Shown here: one piece after another, positions 1-12,626 of the stretch
Numbering within the stretch: position 1 is the stretch's first letter
How the letters are laid out: each line of letters opens with the position of its first letter
Assembly (NCBI GenBank): GCA_963819115.1
Contig: CAWFUR010000011.1
Span: 1,426,001-1,490,000 of the forward strand
DNA: 64,000 bases
Direction of reading: 5' to 3'
Source of the DNA: JACVRW01 sp963819115
GTDB taxonomy: Bacteria; Actinomycetota; Thermoleophilia; Solirubrobacterales; Thermoleophilaceae
The notes under the pieces: generated by a model
Seen by the model: only the letters and a program-made list of their open reading frames with translations
Told to the model about the DNA's origin: nothing
The model's database searches: none
Position numbers and translations under genes: made by a program

Positions 1-3482
<3,482 letters not shown>

Positions 3483-3733
3483 AGTCTGGCGTGGAATCAA
3501 TTCCAGCACCGCCTGGCGACGGGGCCGGATCCACTGTCAGATAGAGAGTGTCAAGTCATTAATCACGAGCCGGCCCGAGGGCCGTATCGCAATGGCTCCC
3601 CCGCGTACACATGGCGGAAGAGCCGGACTCGACGGGTCTGTTCAGGCCCCTCGCTCAGCTGCCACGAGACCGAAGTCCTATGCGGCGGCGAAAGCTCGGG
3701 GTTCGAACCTGGACGTGACCAAATAGGTCACGC

Positions 3734-3757
3734 TGCACTGCTGAGTTTTCAAAGACC
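3734..3757 (-). other. 5' arm of pre-16S processing stem
   Basis: The transcript reads GGUCUUUGAAAACUCAGCAG then UGCA. It pairs with 1806-1829 beyond the far end of 16S, giving a near-perfect 24 bp helix that closes the 16S loop. It lies about 250 nt upstream of the mature 5' end. The CUUUGAAAAC core also occurs in the spacer ahead of 23S. Confidence 0.8.
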
Positions 3758-3806
3758 ATGCACCCCCGAGCGCCGGTGTTTCCGGCTGCGCTGAGCGCGA
3801 CGGGGC

Positions 3807-3836
3807 AGTGTAGCACCGGGGAGGGCGCCCGAACAA
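3807..3836 (-). promoter_or_regulatory. Predicted rRNA promoter
   Basis: On the minus strand TTGTTC (3831-3836) and TACACT (3807-3812) are separated by 18 bp. This is the best sigma-70-like pair in the leader, sitting 16 bp after the tyrS stop codon and just upstream of the processing-stem arm. Transcription should start near 3800. The call is from sequence only. Confidence 0.6.
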
Positions 3837-3851
3837 GGGCCAGACCCGACC

Positions 3852-5024
3852 TCAGCGCAGACGTAACCGCTTGAACCGCCGGCGCCCCACCTGCAGGAGG
3901 ACTCCGTCCAGCTTAGCGGCCGGAAGGTCCATGCGTCCGTCTTCTATGGGAACGCCGTCCAGCCTGACCCCCGCCTGGGAGAGCAGCCGGCGTCCCTCGG
4001 AGCGCGAGAGCCCGAAGGCATCGGAGAGCAGCGCGGGCAGATGCACCTCGCCGTTCCCGGCGGCGAAGGCGTATTCCTCCACGTCGTCGGGGGCGGCGTG
4101 CTCCACGTGGACCCGCTCGAAGCGCGCCTCCGCGGCGGCGCCGGCCTCCTCACAGTGGAGGCGCTCGGTGAGCGCCCGGGCCAGTCGCCGCTTCTGGTCG
4201 CGCGGGGAGAGGTCCGGATCCATTGGCTCGTCCATCAGAAGGTCGTAGTAGAGGGGCATCGCGTCGTCGGGGACGCGCATGAGCTTGCCGAAGACCTCCT
4301 CGGGAGGCTCGGTCACGCCCACGTAGTTCCCGAGCGACTTCGACATCTTCTGCACCCCGTCGATCCCGGGCAGGATGGGCATCGTGAGGATGGACTGAGG
4401 TGGTACCCCGTACGCCTGCTGGATGTCGCGGCCGAGGAGCACGTTGAACTTCTGGTCGGTGCCGCCGAGCTCCACGTCGGAGCGCACGGCCACCGAGTCG
4501 TAGCCCTGGAGGAGCGGGTAGAGGAGCTCGAGGATGGTGATCGGCTTCCCCTCGCCGTAGCGCTTGGCGAAGTCGTCCCGCTCGAGCAGCTGGGCCACGG
4601 TGGAGGTGCGGGCCAGCCGGAACAGGTCGTCCATGGCCATGTCGAGCCACTCGCCGTTTCGCCGGACCTCGGTCCGGTCCCGGTCGAGCACCTTGAAGGC
4701 CTGCTCCTGGTACGTCTCGGCGTTGCGGTCGATCTCCTCGGGGTCCGCGAACGGCCGGGCCGAGCTGCGTCCGCTCGGATCCCCCACACGCGCGGTGTAG
4801 TCCCCGATGATCAGGACCACGGTGTGGCCGAGCTCCTGAAACTCCCGCAGCTTCCGCAGCACGACCGTGTGGCCCAGGTGGATGTCCGGTGTGGTGGGGT
4901 CCACCCCGAGCTTCACGCGCAGCGGGCGCCCCTCCGCGAGCTGGCGCCCAAGCTCCCCCTCCGGCAGCGCGTCCACCGCGTTGCGGGTGAGGTGAAGGGC
5001 GACCCCGCCCGGGGGATTCGGCAT
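3852..5024 (-). CDS. tyrS: Tyrosyl-tRNA synthetase
   Basis: Charges tRNA-Tyr with tyrosine in the cytoplasm. The 390-residue product has class I motifs: HLGH at residues 49-52 (HIGH) and a perfect KMSKS at 226-230. A C-terminal S4 RNA-binding domain covers about 327-390. Length is normal for the bacterial enzyme. The frame is open further upstream, but that part overlaps the divergent PBP gene and does not resemble TyrS; the ATG at 5024 is preceded by TAGCAT ending seven bases upstream, so the message may be leaderless. Function is certain; the start is likely. Confidence 0.96.
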   Translation of the reverse strand: MPNPPGGVALHLTRNAVDALPEGELGRQLAEGRPLRVKLGVDPTTPDIHLGHTVVLRKLREFQELGHTVVLIIGDYTARVGDPSGRSSARPFADPEEIDRNAETYQEQAFKVLDRDRTEVRRNGEWLDMAMDDLFRLARTSTVAQLLERDDFAKRYGEGKPITILELLYPLLQGYDSVAVRSDVELGGTDQKFNVLLGRDIQQAYGVPPQSILTMPILPGIDGVQKMSKSLGNYVGVTEPPEEVFGKLMRVPDDAMPLYYDLLMDEPMDPDLSPRDQKRRLARALTERLHCEEAGAAAEARFERVHVEHAAPDDVEEYAFAAGNGEVHLPALLSDAFGLSRSEGRRLLSQAGVRLDGVPIEDGRMDLPAAKLDGVLLQVGRRRFKRLRLR

Positions 5025-5031
5025 GGCGCCA

Positions 5032-5037
5032 ATGCTA
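5032..5037 (-). promoter_or_regulatory. -10 box for tyrS (leaderless layout)
   Basis: The minus strand reads TAGCAT, then seven bases, then the tyrS ATG at 5024. With a usual 6-7 base distance from -10 box to start site, transcription would begin at or next to the start codon. No clear -35 hexamer or Shine-Dalgarno sequence is seen. Confidence 0.5.
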
Positions 5038-5151
5038 GACTGCCGACCGCTCGCCGAGCCCCCGCGCCGTGCCGTGCCGGGCGGGAACAGAGCGTAGGCG
5101 AGCAGCACTTCACGGCCGCCAAAAAGACCTCTGTAGAGGCGCTCACCCGCA

Positions 5152-7470
5152 ATGCCCGAGTCGCCGACGTCCACCCTCACTCCCCCGTCCGGGGGCCCCA
5201 GCGGTCGCTTCACCCGTTCGGGCGGGTCGCCGCCGGAGCCCCCCAAGCGCGCCAGGCCGAGGGTCAAGAAGCTGCGTCTGGCCTTCCTGCTGCTCGGGCT
5301 GGGCATCCTGGCCCTGATCTCCACGGTGTTCGGGATGCTGATGGCGGTGGCCAGCGACCTGCCGGCGCTCGAGAACAAGGCGGAGTACGCGGCGGCCAAG
5401 AACTCGGTCCTCTACGCCGACCTTCCCGGCTGTAAGGAGTCGGACACCCAGAAGTGCTCCCAGGTCGCCCGGCTGACCGGGAACCAGAACCGCATCCTCC
5501 TCACCGAGGACCAGATCTCCCCCAACATCAAGAACGCGGTGATCGCCATTGAGGACCGGCGCTTCTACGAGCACGGCGGCGTGGACTACAAGGGGATCGC
5601 GCGAGCCTTCTCCCAGGACCTGCTGCGGCGCAGCGCCGCGCAGGGAGGATCGACGATCACCCAGCAGTTCGTGAAGAACGCGCTGTCCGCCCAGGGCAAC
5701 CGGTCGGTCTTCCAGAAGCTGCGCGAGGCCGCGCTGGCCTACCACCTCGAGCGCAAGTGGTCGAAGGACAAGATCCTCACCCAGTACCTGAACACCGTCT
5801 ACTTCGGGAACGGCGCCTACGGGGTGGAGTCGGCCGTACGGGCCTACTTCCGGCCCCCGGTGCTCCAGCCGGACGGCAGCACCGGCTACAGCAACGCCGA
5901 CCAGGCCGCCGACGTGACACCCGCGGAGGCCGCGCTGCTGGCCGGCCTGATCGCCTCGCCGTCGCTGTACGACCCGGTGGAGAACCCGCGCCACTCGACG
6001 GCCCGGCGCAACCTGGTGCTGAGCCGGATGCTTGACCAGAAGTTCATCACCCACGCCCAGTACCGCGAGGCCGTGGCCACCAAGGTCCCGGCCGAGGCGA
6101 ACATCAATCCGCCCGCTCTCGACTCCTCGCAGCCCTTCTTCTCGAGCTGGCTGACCCAGCAGCTGGTGGACCGCTACCGGCCGGGCGTGGTGTTCGGAGG
6201 CGGACTGAAGATCAAGACCACGATCGACCCCGAGCTGCAGCGGGCGGCTGAGCAGGCCATCGCCGGCCGGCTGAGCGGCTACGGGCCGAGCGCCTCGCTT
6301 GTGGCCATCAAGAACAGCACCGGCGAGGTCAAGGCCATGGTCGGAGGCGCGGCCTACAAGGAGAACGCCTTCAACCTGGCCACCAACGGCCATCGCCAGC
6401 CGGGATCGGCCTTCAAGCCCTTCACGCTCGTGCGCGCGCTGGCCGACGGGGTGAGCCCGGAGAGCACCTACACGTCCCAGAAGAAGACCTTCAACCTGAA
6501 GAGCGGGCCGTTCACGGTGAACAACTACGACGACAACTACTACGGCGTCGAGTCGCTGCGAACCGCCATCACCACCTCGGACAACTCCGTGTTCGCCGAG
6601 CTCGGCCTGAAGGAGGGGACTCGCAGGATCGCCCGCATGGCCCGCCGCATGGGCGTACGCACCAAGATCTCCACCAACCCGGCCATGACCCTGGGCGGGC
6701 TGGCCGAGGGCGTGACGCCGCTGGAGATGGCCTACGCCTACTCCACGATCGCCAACAAGGGCGAGCGAAAGTCCGGGTCGCTGGCCCCGGGCGGCCACGG
6801 CCCGGTGGGCATCGAGTGGGTCAAGGGGCGCCACATCGACGACAAGAACAAGACCAGCTCGAAGCGCGTGTTCTCCGACCAGGTGGGCGAGACCGCGCAG
6901 GAGCTGCTGGGCGGCGTGATCTCGAGCGGCACCGGCAAGGCCGCCCAGATCAGCGAGTTCGCGTTCGGCAAGACGGGAACGACGGAGAACTACGGCGACG
7001 CCTGGTTCGTGGGGGCCAACAAGGACCTCACCGTGGCTGTGTGGGTGGGCTACCCCGACCGTCTCACGCCGATGCAGACCGAGTTCCACGGCAGCCCGGT
7101 GGCCGGTGGCACGTTCCCGGCCGAGATCTGGCATGACCTGATGACCGCCTGGATCGGGATCCGCGACCAGCGCATCCTCGACCGCGGCGGGAACCCGGAC
7201 GGCGAGGACACGACCACCACCCCCACGCTCCCGAGCGGCCCCGCCACCACCACACCCGTGCCCGAGGGACAGAGCACCACGCCGGACACCGGCGGAAAGG
7301 CCGGCGCCAAGCCCGGCAACTCGCAGCCCGGCACCCAGGCGCCGGCCCCGCCCCAGCAGGCCCCCACCCCCACGCCGCCCAGCACGCCGCCCGAGCCCCA
7401 GGCGCCGGCCCCCAGCCCGGGCACCGGCGGCACGGGCAACGACGGCGGCGCCGTCGCGCCGCAGGGCTGA
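5152..7470 (+). CDS. Class A penicillin-binding protein (transglycosylase/transpeptidase)
   Basis: Bifunctional enzyme that polymerises and cross-links peptidoglycan at the outer face of the membrane. The 772 residues show a Pro-rich cytoplasmic tail, one membrane segment (about 42-66), a GT51 transglycosylase domain with EDRRFYEH at 134-141 and the GGSTITQQ motif at 165-172, then a transpeptidase domain with SxxK at 419-422, SDN at 476-478 and KTG at 607-609. All catalytic motifs are intact. The last 80 residues are a Pro/Thr/Gly-rich, low-complexity tail, probably a wall-spanning linker. The gene is divergent from tyrS and ends 3 bp from the convergent glycosylase gene. It resembles PonA/PBP1-type proteins. 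Confidence 0.95.
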   Translation: MPESPTSTLTPPSGGPSGRFTRSGGSPPEPPKRARPRVKKLRLAFLLLGLGILALISTVFGMLMAVASDLPALENKAEYAAAKNSVLYADLPGCKESDTQKCSQVARLTGNQNRILLTEDQISPNIKNAVIAIEDRRFYEHGGVDYKGIARAFSQDLLRRSAAQGGSTITQQFVKNALSAQGNRSVFQKLREAALAYHLERKWSKDKILTQYLNTVYFGNGAYGVESAVRAYFRPPVLQPDGSTGYSNADQAADVTPAEAALLAGLIASPSLYDPVENPRHSTARRNLVLSRMLDQKFITHAQYREAVATKVPAEANINPPALDSSQPFFSSWLTQQLVDRYRPGVVFGGGLKIKTTIDPELQRAAEQAIAGRLSGYGPSASLVAIKNSTGEVKAMVGGAAYKENAFNLATNGHRQPGSAFKPFTLVRALADGVSPESTYTSQKKTFNLKSGPFTVNNYDDNYYGVESLRTAITTSDNSVFAELGLKEGTRRIARMARRMGVRTKISTNPAMTLGGLAEGVTPLEMAYAYSTIANKGERKSGSLAPGGHGPVGIEWVKGRHIDDKNKTSSKRVFSDQVGETAQELLGGVISSGTGKAAQISEFAFGKTGTTENYGDAWFVGANKDLTVAVWVGYPDRLTPMQTEFHGSPVAGGTFPAEIWHDLMTAWIGIRDQRILDRGGNPDGEDTTTTPTLPSGPATTTPVPEGQSTTPDTGGKAGAKPGNSQPGTQAPAPPQQAPTPTPPSTPPEPQAPAPSPGTGGTGNDGGAVAPQG

Positions 7471-7473
7471 GCC

Positions 7474-8079
7474 TCAGGCCGCGCGGGCGCGGCGCATGGC
7501 CGGCGGCCAGGGCCGGGAAACGTGGCGGCTGTCGCCGTCCACGTAGCGCCACGGAAGCTCCACGGCCTTTGTGATCCCGATGCGCTCGCCGGCGATCACG
7601 CGCGGCTCGGGAGCGTCCGCGGGGCGGCCGAGCACCTCGATCGGGCCGTCCACCAGCGAGGTGTCGTTCAGGCCCAGGCCGATGCCGAGCGCCTGGCTGA
7701 GCTTGCCGGGCCCGGAGCAGAGCTCCTCCGCGCGCTCGAGGCCGCGCCGCTCCCTCATCAGGTCCAGTCCCTCGAGCGGCTCCAGTGCCCTGATGAGCAC
7801 CGCAGAGGCCACGCCCTCCGGCTCGGTGACCGCGTTCAGCAGGGCGTGCACGCCGTAGGAGAAGTAGACGTATGCCCGGCCGGGCTCCCCGAAGAGCACG
7901 CGGCTGCGCCCGGTGAGGCCGACGTGGGCATGGCAGGCGGGCTCGGACTCGTGGTAGGCCTCGGTCTCCACGATCCGCCCGGCGGTGCCGGCATGCCCGA
8001 CGGTGCAGCCGATCAGGTCGCGGGCCACCTCATTCACCGGCCGCACGTAGAACTCCCGCCCCAGAGGCGACGGCCTCAC
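7474..8079 (-). CDS. 3-methyladenine DNA glycosylase (AAG/MPG family)
   Basis: Base-excision repair enzyme that removes alkylated purines. The 201-residue length and the family motifs fit: VETEAY near residues 37-42 with the catalytic Glu, GRAYVYFSYG, and GPGKLSQALG. The start is GTG at 8079 and overlaps the argH TGA by four bases, so it is translationally coupled to argH. A DNA repair gene behind argH has no obvious pathway link and is probably a passenger in the operon. It ends 3 bp from the stop of the convergent PBP gene. Confidence 0.92.
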   Translation of the reverse strand: MRPSPLGREFYVRPVNEVARDLIGCTVGHAGTAGRIVETEAYHESEPACHAHVGLTGRSRVLFGEPGRAYVYFSYGVHALLNAVTEPEGVASAVLIRALEPLEGLDLMRERRGLERAEELCSGPGKLSQALGIGLGLNDTSLVDGPIEVLGRPADAPEPRVIAGERIGITKAVELPWRYVDGDSRHVSRPWPPAMRRARAA

Positions 8080-9446
8080 CTCGAGGCCTCATCGAGCACG
8101 TGCCGGGCCTGCGCGAGCTGGTCCCGCACCCGGGCCTGCGAGGTGCCTCCCTCCGAGACCTTCGACTCGAGCCAGCTCGCGGGCTCGAGCAGCGCCCGCA
8201 GCGACCCATCCAGCTGGGGCACGAGCTCGGCCAGCTCCGCGTCGCTCAGCTCGGACAGCGTCTTGTCCCGCTCCACGGCGCCGCGAACCAGGCCGCCGAC
8301 GATCCCGTGGGCCTCGCGGAAGGGCACGCCCTGGCGCACCAGCGCGTCAGCCACGTCGGTGGCCGCGATGAAGTCGTCCGAGGCCGCGGCGGCCATGCGC
8401 TCGCGGTTGAAGCTGATGCCCTCGAGCATCTCAGTGGCCACGCGAAGGCAGAGCTCGAGGGTGTCCACCGCGTCGAAGAGCGGCTCCTTGTCCTCCTGCA
8501 GGTCCTTGTTGTAGGTGAGCGGCAGGCCGTGGAGCACGCCCTGCACGGCCATCAGGTGCGACACCACCCGCGGGGCCTTTGCGCGCAGAAGCTCGGCCGC
8601 GTCCGGGTTCTTCTTCTGCGGCATCAGGCTGGACCCGGAGCTGAAGGCGTCCTCCACCTCGCAGAACCCGAACTCCTGGCTCGACCAGAGGACGATCTCC
8701 GCGCCCAGCTGCGAGAGGTGGGTGGAGCAGGTGGCCGCGGCCGAGAGGTAGTCGAGCACGAAGTCCCGGTTCGACACGGCGTCGAGCGAGTTCTCCGCGA
8801 TGCCGCCGAAGCCCAGCTCCTGAGCCACGAACATCCGGCTGGTGTCGAAGTTCACGCCGGCGAGCGCCCCGGCGCCCAGGGGCAGGTCGTCCGTGGCGGT
8901 GAGACAGAAGTTGAAGCGCTGGAGATCGCGGCGGAGCTTCCAGAAGTAGGCGAGCAGGTGGTGCGAGAGGTACACCGGCTGGGCGCGCTGAAGGTGGGTG
9001 TAGCCGGGCAGCGGCCAGTCGATGTGGCGCTCGGCCTGGCCGACCAGGGTGCGCATGAGGCCCAGCAGGAGCACCTTCGCCTCCAGGGCATGGGCGCGCA
9101 CGAGCATGGCCACGTCGGTGGCCACCTGGTCGTTGCGCGACCTGGCGGTGTGGAGCTTCCCCCCGACCGGACCCGCGATCTCCGTGAGCCGGCGCTCGAT
9201 CGCCATGTGCACGTCCTCGTCGCCCGGGGCGATCTGGAACGCGTCCTCGTCGATCTCCCGGCGGACGGCCTCGAGGCCGCGCTCGATCTCGGACAGGTCC
9301 TCCTCCGAGATGATCCCGCTGCGGGCGAGCATCCTGGCGTGGGCGAGCGACTGCTCGAGGTCGTACGGCGCCAGGCGGAAGTCGAACGAGATAGACGAGT
9401 TGAGCGCCTGGAACAGCGGATCCTGCGGGTCTCGGAAGCGGCCCAT
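8076..9446 (-). CDS. argH: Argininosuccinate lyase
   Basis: Last step of arginine synthesis: argininosuccinate to arginine plus fumarate, in the cytoplasm. The 456 residues match the fumarase/aspartase superfamily, with the signature GSSLMPQKKNPD near residue 275 and HTARSRNDQV near 100, which is typical of ArgH. The ATG at 9446 gives the usual N-terminus. No other arg gene is in the window. Its leader contains one copy of a structured repeat (9463-9526). Confidence 0.97.
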   Translation of the reverse strand: MGRFRDPQDPLFQALNSSISFDFRLAPYDLEQSLAHARMLARSGIISEEDLSEIERGLEAVRREIDEDAFQIAPGDEDVHMAIERRLTEIAGPVGGKLHTARSRNDQVATDVAMLVRAHALEAKVLLLGLMRTLVGQAERHIDWPLPGYTHLQRAQPVYLSHHLLAYFWKLRRDLQRFNFCLTATDDLPLGAGALAGVNFDTSRMFVAQELGFGGIAENSLDAVSNRDFVLDYLSAAATCSTHLSQLGAEIVLWSSQEFGFCEVEDAFSSGSSLMPQKKNPDAAELLRAKAPRVVSHLMAVQGVLHGLPLTYNKDLQEDKEPLFDAVDTLELCLRVATEMLEGISFNRERMAAAASDDFIAATDVADALVRQGVPFREAHGIVGGLVRGAVERDKTLSELSDAELAELVPQLDGSLRALLEPASWLESKVSEGGTSQARVRDQLAQARHVLDEASR

Positions 9447-9462
9447 CGGCGGCCAGTCTACG

Positions 9463-9526
9463 GCGGTCGGTGCGCACCCGGCCGAGCCGGCTGCTTCCGC
9501 TCAGGCGCTTGGGTTCAGCCGACCGC
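9463..9526. repeat. Structured intergenic repeat, copy 1 (argH leader)
   Basis: A 37 bp core (9466-9502) matches the cimA-leader copy (12654-12690) at 33 of 37 bases. Its centre is an inverted repeat of 9 bp arms (9474-9482 and 9486-9494) with one mismatch and a three-base loop. An outer perfect 8 bp inverted repeat (9463-9470 with 9519-9526) encloses it. It lies between two minus-strand genes and its outer arm covers the last codons of the upstream gene. No T-run follows, so it is not a standard terminator. Confidence 0.6.
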
Positions 9527-9850
9527 GGAGCCCACGATGCTGGCAAGGGCCACGCCGAGGATGTAGAGCGAGGTGCCCCAGCCGATGAAGACGTTGCGCG
9601 ACCGCGGGTAGAAGCGGCTGTCCGGGCCGAGGCCCACGGAGAGCAGCACGGGGACCATGAGAAGCAGGCCGCTGGCGATCAGGATGTACCCGCTCCAGCC
9701 GGTCACGATGTAGCCGGCGTTGAGGCGAAAGTCATCGGCCATGGCCTCGATCGGGTGATGCCAGAGCAGGAGCGGGGCCGCCGCGGCCAGCACGAATGCG
9801 GCCAGAGCCGACATGCGCAGGGACAGCCGGGTGTACCGAGGCCGCGCCAC
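9515..9850 (-). CDS. Small integral membrane protein, unknown function
   Basis: 111 residues with about three hydrophobic segments (roughly 12-30, 45-68 and 90-110). Between the last two is a polar loop with GPDSRFYPRSRN. I do not recognise a family. The likely start is GTG at 9850. It sits on the minus strand between the DegT aminotransferase gene and argH, 68 bp before argH, and could be co-transcribed with either. Coding is supported by the codon pattern and the clean membrane topology only. Confidence 0.6.
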   Translation of the reverse strand: MARPRYTRLSLRMSALAAFVLAAAAPLLLWHHPIEAMADDFRLNAGYIVTGWSGYILIASGLLLMVPVLLSVGLGPDSRFYPRSRNVFIGWGTSLYILGVALASIVGSAVG

Positions 9851-9890
9851 GTTTCCCCATTATCGGCAATCGGCGCGGCGGGCCGTAGAA

Positions 9891-11027
9891 CTAGGACAGG
9901 GAGCCCGTCGGCTGGCCCACGACCTCGCGGACCGCCTCCACCACCCGCGCGACCTCGCCCTCGGTGAGCTGCGGGAAGAAGGGAAGCGCGAGCGAGCGCC
10001 GGGCCACGTCCTCGCACACGGGGAACTCGCCCTCTCGGTGCCCGAACCGCTCGCGGTAGAGGCTCATCAGGTGGATGGCCGGCAGATAGGGCTTCGACCC
10101 CACCCCGCGTTCGCGCAGGGCGGTGACGGCAGCGTCGCGATCGACCTCGGGCGGAAGCTGCACGACGTAGACGAACCAGCTGCGGCGATCGCCGCCCGCG
10201 TCCGGGCACGGCAGCTCGAGGCCCTCCAGCCCCGCCAGCGACTCGCTGTAGAGGGCGGCAACGCGGGCCCGGGCGGCCAGCATGTGGTCGAGGCGCTGGA
10301 GCTGGGCCAGGCCGAGCGCGCAGGACAGCTCGTCGAGGCGGTAGTTGTAGCCGAGGCGATCGTGGTCGAGCCAGCCCATGTCCGGCGCCCGGCCCTGGTT
10401 GCGCTCCGAGTCCATGCGCTCCTTGGCCGCCGCGGACGGAGCGATCACCGCGCCGCCCTCCCCCGTGGTGAGCTGCTTGTTCGGGTAGAAGCCGAAGGTG
10501 GCCAGGTGGCCGCGGGCGCCCACATGAGCGCCGTCGGCATGCACGGCGCCAAGTGCCTCGCAGGCGTCCTCCACGATCCAGAGCGAGCGCTCGGCGGCCA
10601 GCCGCTCGAGCGCGGGCATGTCGGCCGGGTAGCCGAAGATATGCACGGGCAGCAGGCCCGTGGTGCGCTCTCCCACGGCCGCGGCGGCAGCGGCCGGGTC
10701 GAGGTTCAGCGTGCGCGGGTCGATGTCGCAGAACACCGGGCGCGCGTTCTCGTACAGCAGGCAGTTGGCGGACGCCACGAAGCTGAAGGGCGAGGTCACA
10801 ACCTCGTCGCCCGGCTCGATCCCGGCGGCGCGGACGGCGAGGTGAAGGCCGGCCGTGCCGCTCGACACCGCCGAGACGTGCTCGGCTCCCAGCCGCGCAC
10901 CGAGGGCGCGCTCGAACTCGGGGAGCCGCGGGCCCAGCGCGAGCTGCCCGGAGCTCAGGGTGTCGAGCACCGCGCGCTCCTCCGGCTCGCCCACCAGCGG
11001 GCGCGCGAGCGGGATCGGCTCGCTCAC
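9891..11027 (-). CDS. DegT/DnrJ/EryC1/StrS-family PLP aminotransferase
   Basis: Fold type I PLP enzyme of the sugar aminotransferase family, normally adding an amino group to a nucleotide keto-sugar. The 378 residues include SSGTAGLHLA near 55, the EDACEALGA motif, and FYPNKQLTTGEGG with the PLP lysine near 182. The start is GTG at 11027, overlapping the cimA TGA by four bases. No sugar biosynthesis genes are nearby, so the substrate is open; coupling to cimA hints at amino acid or envelope metabolism, but the position may be accidental. Confidence 0.85.
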   Translation of the reverse strand: MSEPIPLARPLVGEPEERAVLDTLSSGQLALGPRLPEFERALGARLGAEHVSAVSSGTAGLHLAVRAAGIEPGDEVVTSPFSFVASANCLLYENARPVFCDIDPRTLNLDPAAAAAAVGERTTGLLPVHIFGYPADMPALERLAAERSLWIVEDACEALGAVHADGAHVGARGHLATFGFYPNKQLTTGEGGAVIAPSAAAKERMDSERNQGRAPDMGWLDHDRLGYNYRLDELSCALGLAQLQRLDHMLAARARVAALYSESLAGLEGLELPCPDAGGDRRSWFVYVVQLPPEVDRDAAVTALRERGVGSKPYLPAIHLMSLYRERFGHREGEFPVCEDVARRSLALPFFPQLTEGEVARVVEAVREVVGQPTGSLS

Positions 11028-12601
11028 GCGGTGACGTGCGGCCGGGGCCGCCCGGTGCGCGTGGGCAGCATGCCCGCCTCGAGCGAGTCCACGAGGGCCT
11101 CCCAGCTGGCCTCGATGATGTTCTCGGACACGCCGATCGAACCCCAGGTGCTCCGGCCGTCGCCGGCGTCGAGCAGCACGCGCGTGACCGCACCCGTGCC
11201 CTTCACCTCGTCCAGGATCCGCACCTTGAAGTTCACCAGCTGGATGTCCCGGATGTGCGGATAGCGCTCAGCGATCGCCTCGCGCAGCGCCTTGTCGAGC
11301 GCGTTCACGGGGCCGTTGCCCTCCGCGGTTCGCACGTAGCGCTCACCCTCGACCCAGATCTTGATCGTGGCCTCGGTCTGGACCTTGCCGTCCTCGCGCT
11401 TCTCCACGATCGCCCGCCAGGACTCCAGCCGGAAGAGCGGCTCGTACTCCCCCGTCTCCCTGCGGATCAAGAGGTCGAAGGAGCCGTCGGCGGCCTCGAA
11501 CTGGTACCCGCGGTGCTCGAGCTCCTTCACCCGCTCGACCACGCGAGCGGCGGTGTCGTCGTCAACGTCGGCGCGTGCCTGAACGGTGCCCTTGCCCGAC
11601 AGCTCGGAGATGAGCACGCGGCGGTCCGCCCCCACCTCGGCCGGGTCGAGGTGCTCGAACGTGCGGGCGTCCCGGTTCACGCCGGCCACGTGCATGCCGC
11701 CCTTGTGGGCGAAGGCGTTGGCCCCCACGTAGGGCTGGTTCGGGTTCGGCGCCACGTTGCACAGCTCGTCCACCAGGTGGGCGGTCTCGGTCAGCGAGCG
11801 AAGGCGATCGCGCCCCACCGTCTCGAAGCCGAGCTTCAGCTCGAGCGCGGGCAGGATCGTGACCAGGTTGGCGTTGCCGCAGCGCTCTCCGTAGCCGTTC
11901 ATGGTGCCCTGCACCATGCGCGCCCCGTGCTCCACGGCCACCAGGGCGTTCGCCACCCCGCAGCCCGCGTCGTCGTGGGTGTGGATCCCCACCTGAACGC
12001 CGCCCATCTCCGCCACCACGCGGGCGGTGGCCTCCGCCACCTGGCTCGGCAGCGACGACCCGTTCGTGTCGCAGAGCGTGACGTTGCCGGCACCCGCGTC
12101 GGCCGCGGCCCGCAGGCAGCGCAGCGCGTAGTCGGGGTCGTCGCGGTAGGCGTCGAAGAAGTGCTCGGCGTCGTACACGATCCGCTTGCCCTCCCCGGCC
12201 AGGAAGGCCACCGACTCGGCGATCATCCGCAGGTTCTCCTCCGGGTCCACCTGGGTGACCTTCTCAAGGTGCAGCGACCACGTCTTCCCCACGAGCGTGC
12301 ACACGGGCGCGAAGCAGTCCGCCAGCCAGCGCAGCGAGGGGTCGGCCTCGGCCGAGGAGTCGCGGCGGCGAGTCATCCCGAAGGCGGCCACCTCGGCCGT
12401 GTCGAAGGTCTCCCCGGCAAGCAGCTCGAAGAGCGCCTCCTCCTTGGGGTTCGAGGCCGGGAAGCCCGCCTCGATCATGTGCACGCCCAGCGAGTCGAGC
12501 GCGTGCGCCACGCGCACCTTCTCGCCCGCGGAGAGCGACATGCCCTCGCCCTGCATGCCGTCACGCAGGGTGGTGTCGTAGACCAGAACCTTCTCTGACA
12601 T
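11024..12601 (-). CDS. cimA: Citramalate synthase (CimA type)
   Basis: Condenses pyruvate and acetyl-CoA to (R)-citramalate, the first step of the threonine-independent isoleucine route; LeuC, LeuD and LeuB then carry the chain on. The 525 residues begin with the TIM-barrel motif TTLRDGMQGEG (10-20, with DGMQGEG instead of the DGEQSPG of LeuA), the metal motif IHTHDD near 205, and a C-terminal allosteric domain from about 380. The paralogue leuA lies in the same block, so two separate enzymes are present. The ATG at 12601 follows a structured leader (12627-12718). Confidence 0.93.
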   Translation of the reverse strand: MSEKVLVYDTTLRDGMQGEGMSLSAGEKVRVAHALDSLGVHMIEAGFPASNPKEEALFELLAGETFDTAEVAAFGMTRRRDSSAEADPSLRWLADCFAPVCTLVGKTWSLHLEKVTQVDPEENLRMIAESVAFLAGEGKRIVYDAEHFFDAYRDDPDYALRCLRAAADAGAGNVTLCDTNGSSLPSQVAEATARVVAEMGGVQVGIHTHDDAGCGVANALVAVEHGARMVQGTMNGYGERCGNANLVTILPALELKLGFETVGRDRLRSLTETAHLVDELCNVAPNPNQPYVGANAFAHKGGMHVAGVNRDARTFEHLDPAEVGADRRVLISELSGKGTVQARADVDDDTAARVVERVKELEHRGYQFEAADGSFDLLIRRETGEYEPLFRLESWRAIVEKREDGKVQTEATIKIWVEGERYVRTAEGNGPVNALDKALREAIAERYPHIRDIQLVNFKVRILDEVKGTGAVTRVLLDAGDGRSTWGSIGVSENIIEASWEALVDSLEAGMLPTRTGRPRPHVTA

Positions 12602-12626
12602 TGGGTGAACGCCTTTCAGCTTGAGG

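Larger units (their letters stand above)
3483..3851 (-). promoter_or_regulatory. rRNA operon leader and promoter region (no gene)
   Basis: This 369 bp stretch between the tyrS stop and mature 16S has no credible coding frame. In transcription order it holds a promoter (3807-3836), the 5' arm of the processing stem (3734-3757) and a perfect 7 bp hairpin with a five-base loop (CGTGACC/GGTCACG, 3714-3732). About 230 nt of further leader follows. A ten-base palindrome GGTTCGAACC near 3700 looks like a tRNA T-loop, but no tRNA folds around it. Confidence 0.75.

Noticed and set aside
3694..3715. GGTTCGAACC looks like a tRNA T-loop upstream of 16S
   Set aside because: The motif is a palindrome. On neither strand do the flanking bases form a T-stem, acceptor stem and anticodon arm, so no tRNA gene is called.
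5025..5399. 125-codon N-terminal extension of tyrS
   Set aside because: It overlaps the divergent PBP gene and carries no TyrS similarity; the ATG at 5024 has a promoter box right before it.
5143..7134. 663-codon open frame antisense to the penicillin-binding protein gene
   Set aside because: Product is a Val/Leu/Gly/His/Arg-rich composition typical of the antisense frame of a high-GC gene; no motif, and the sense gene is unambiguous.
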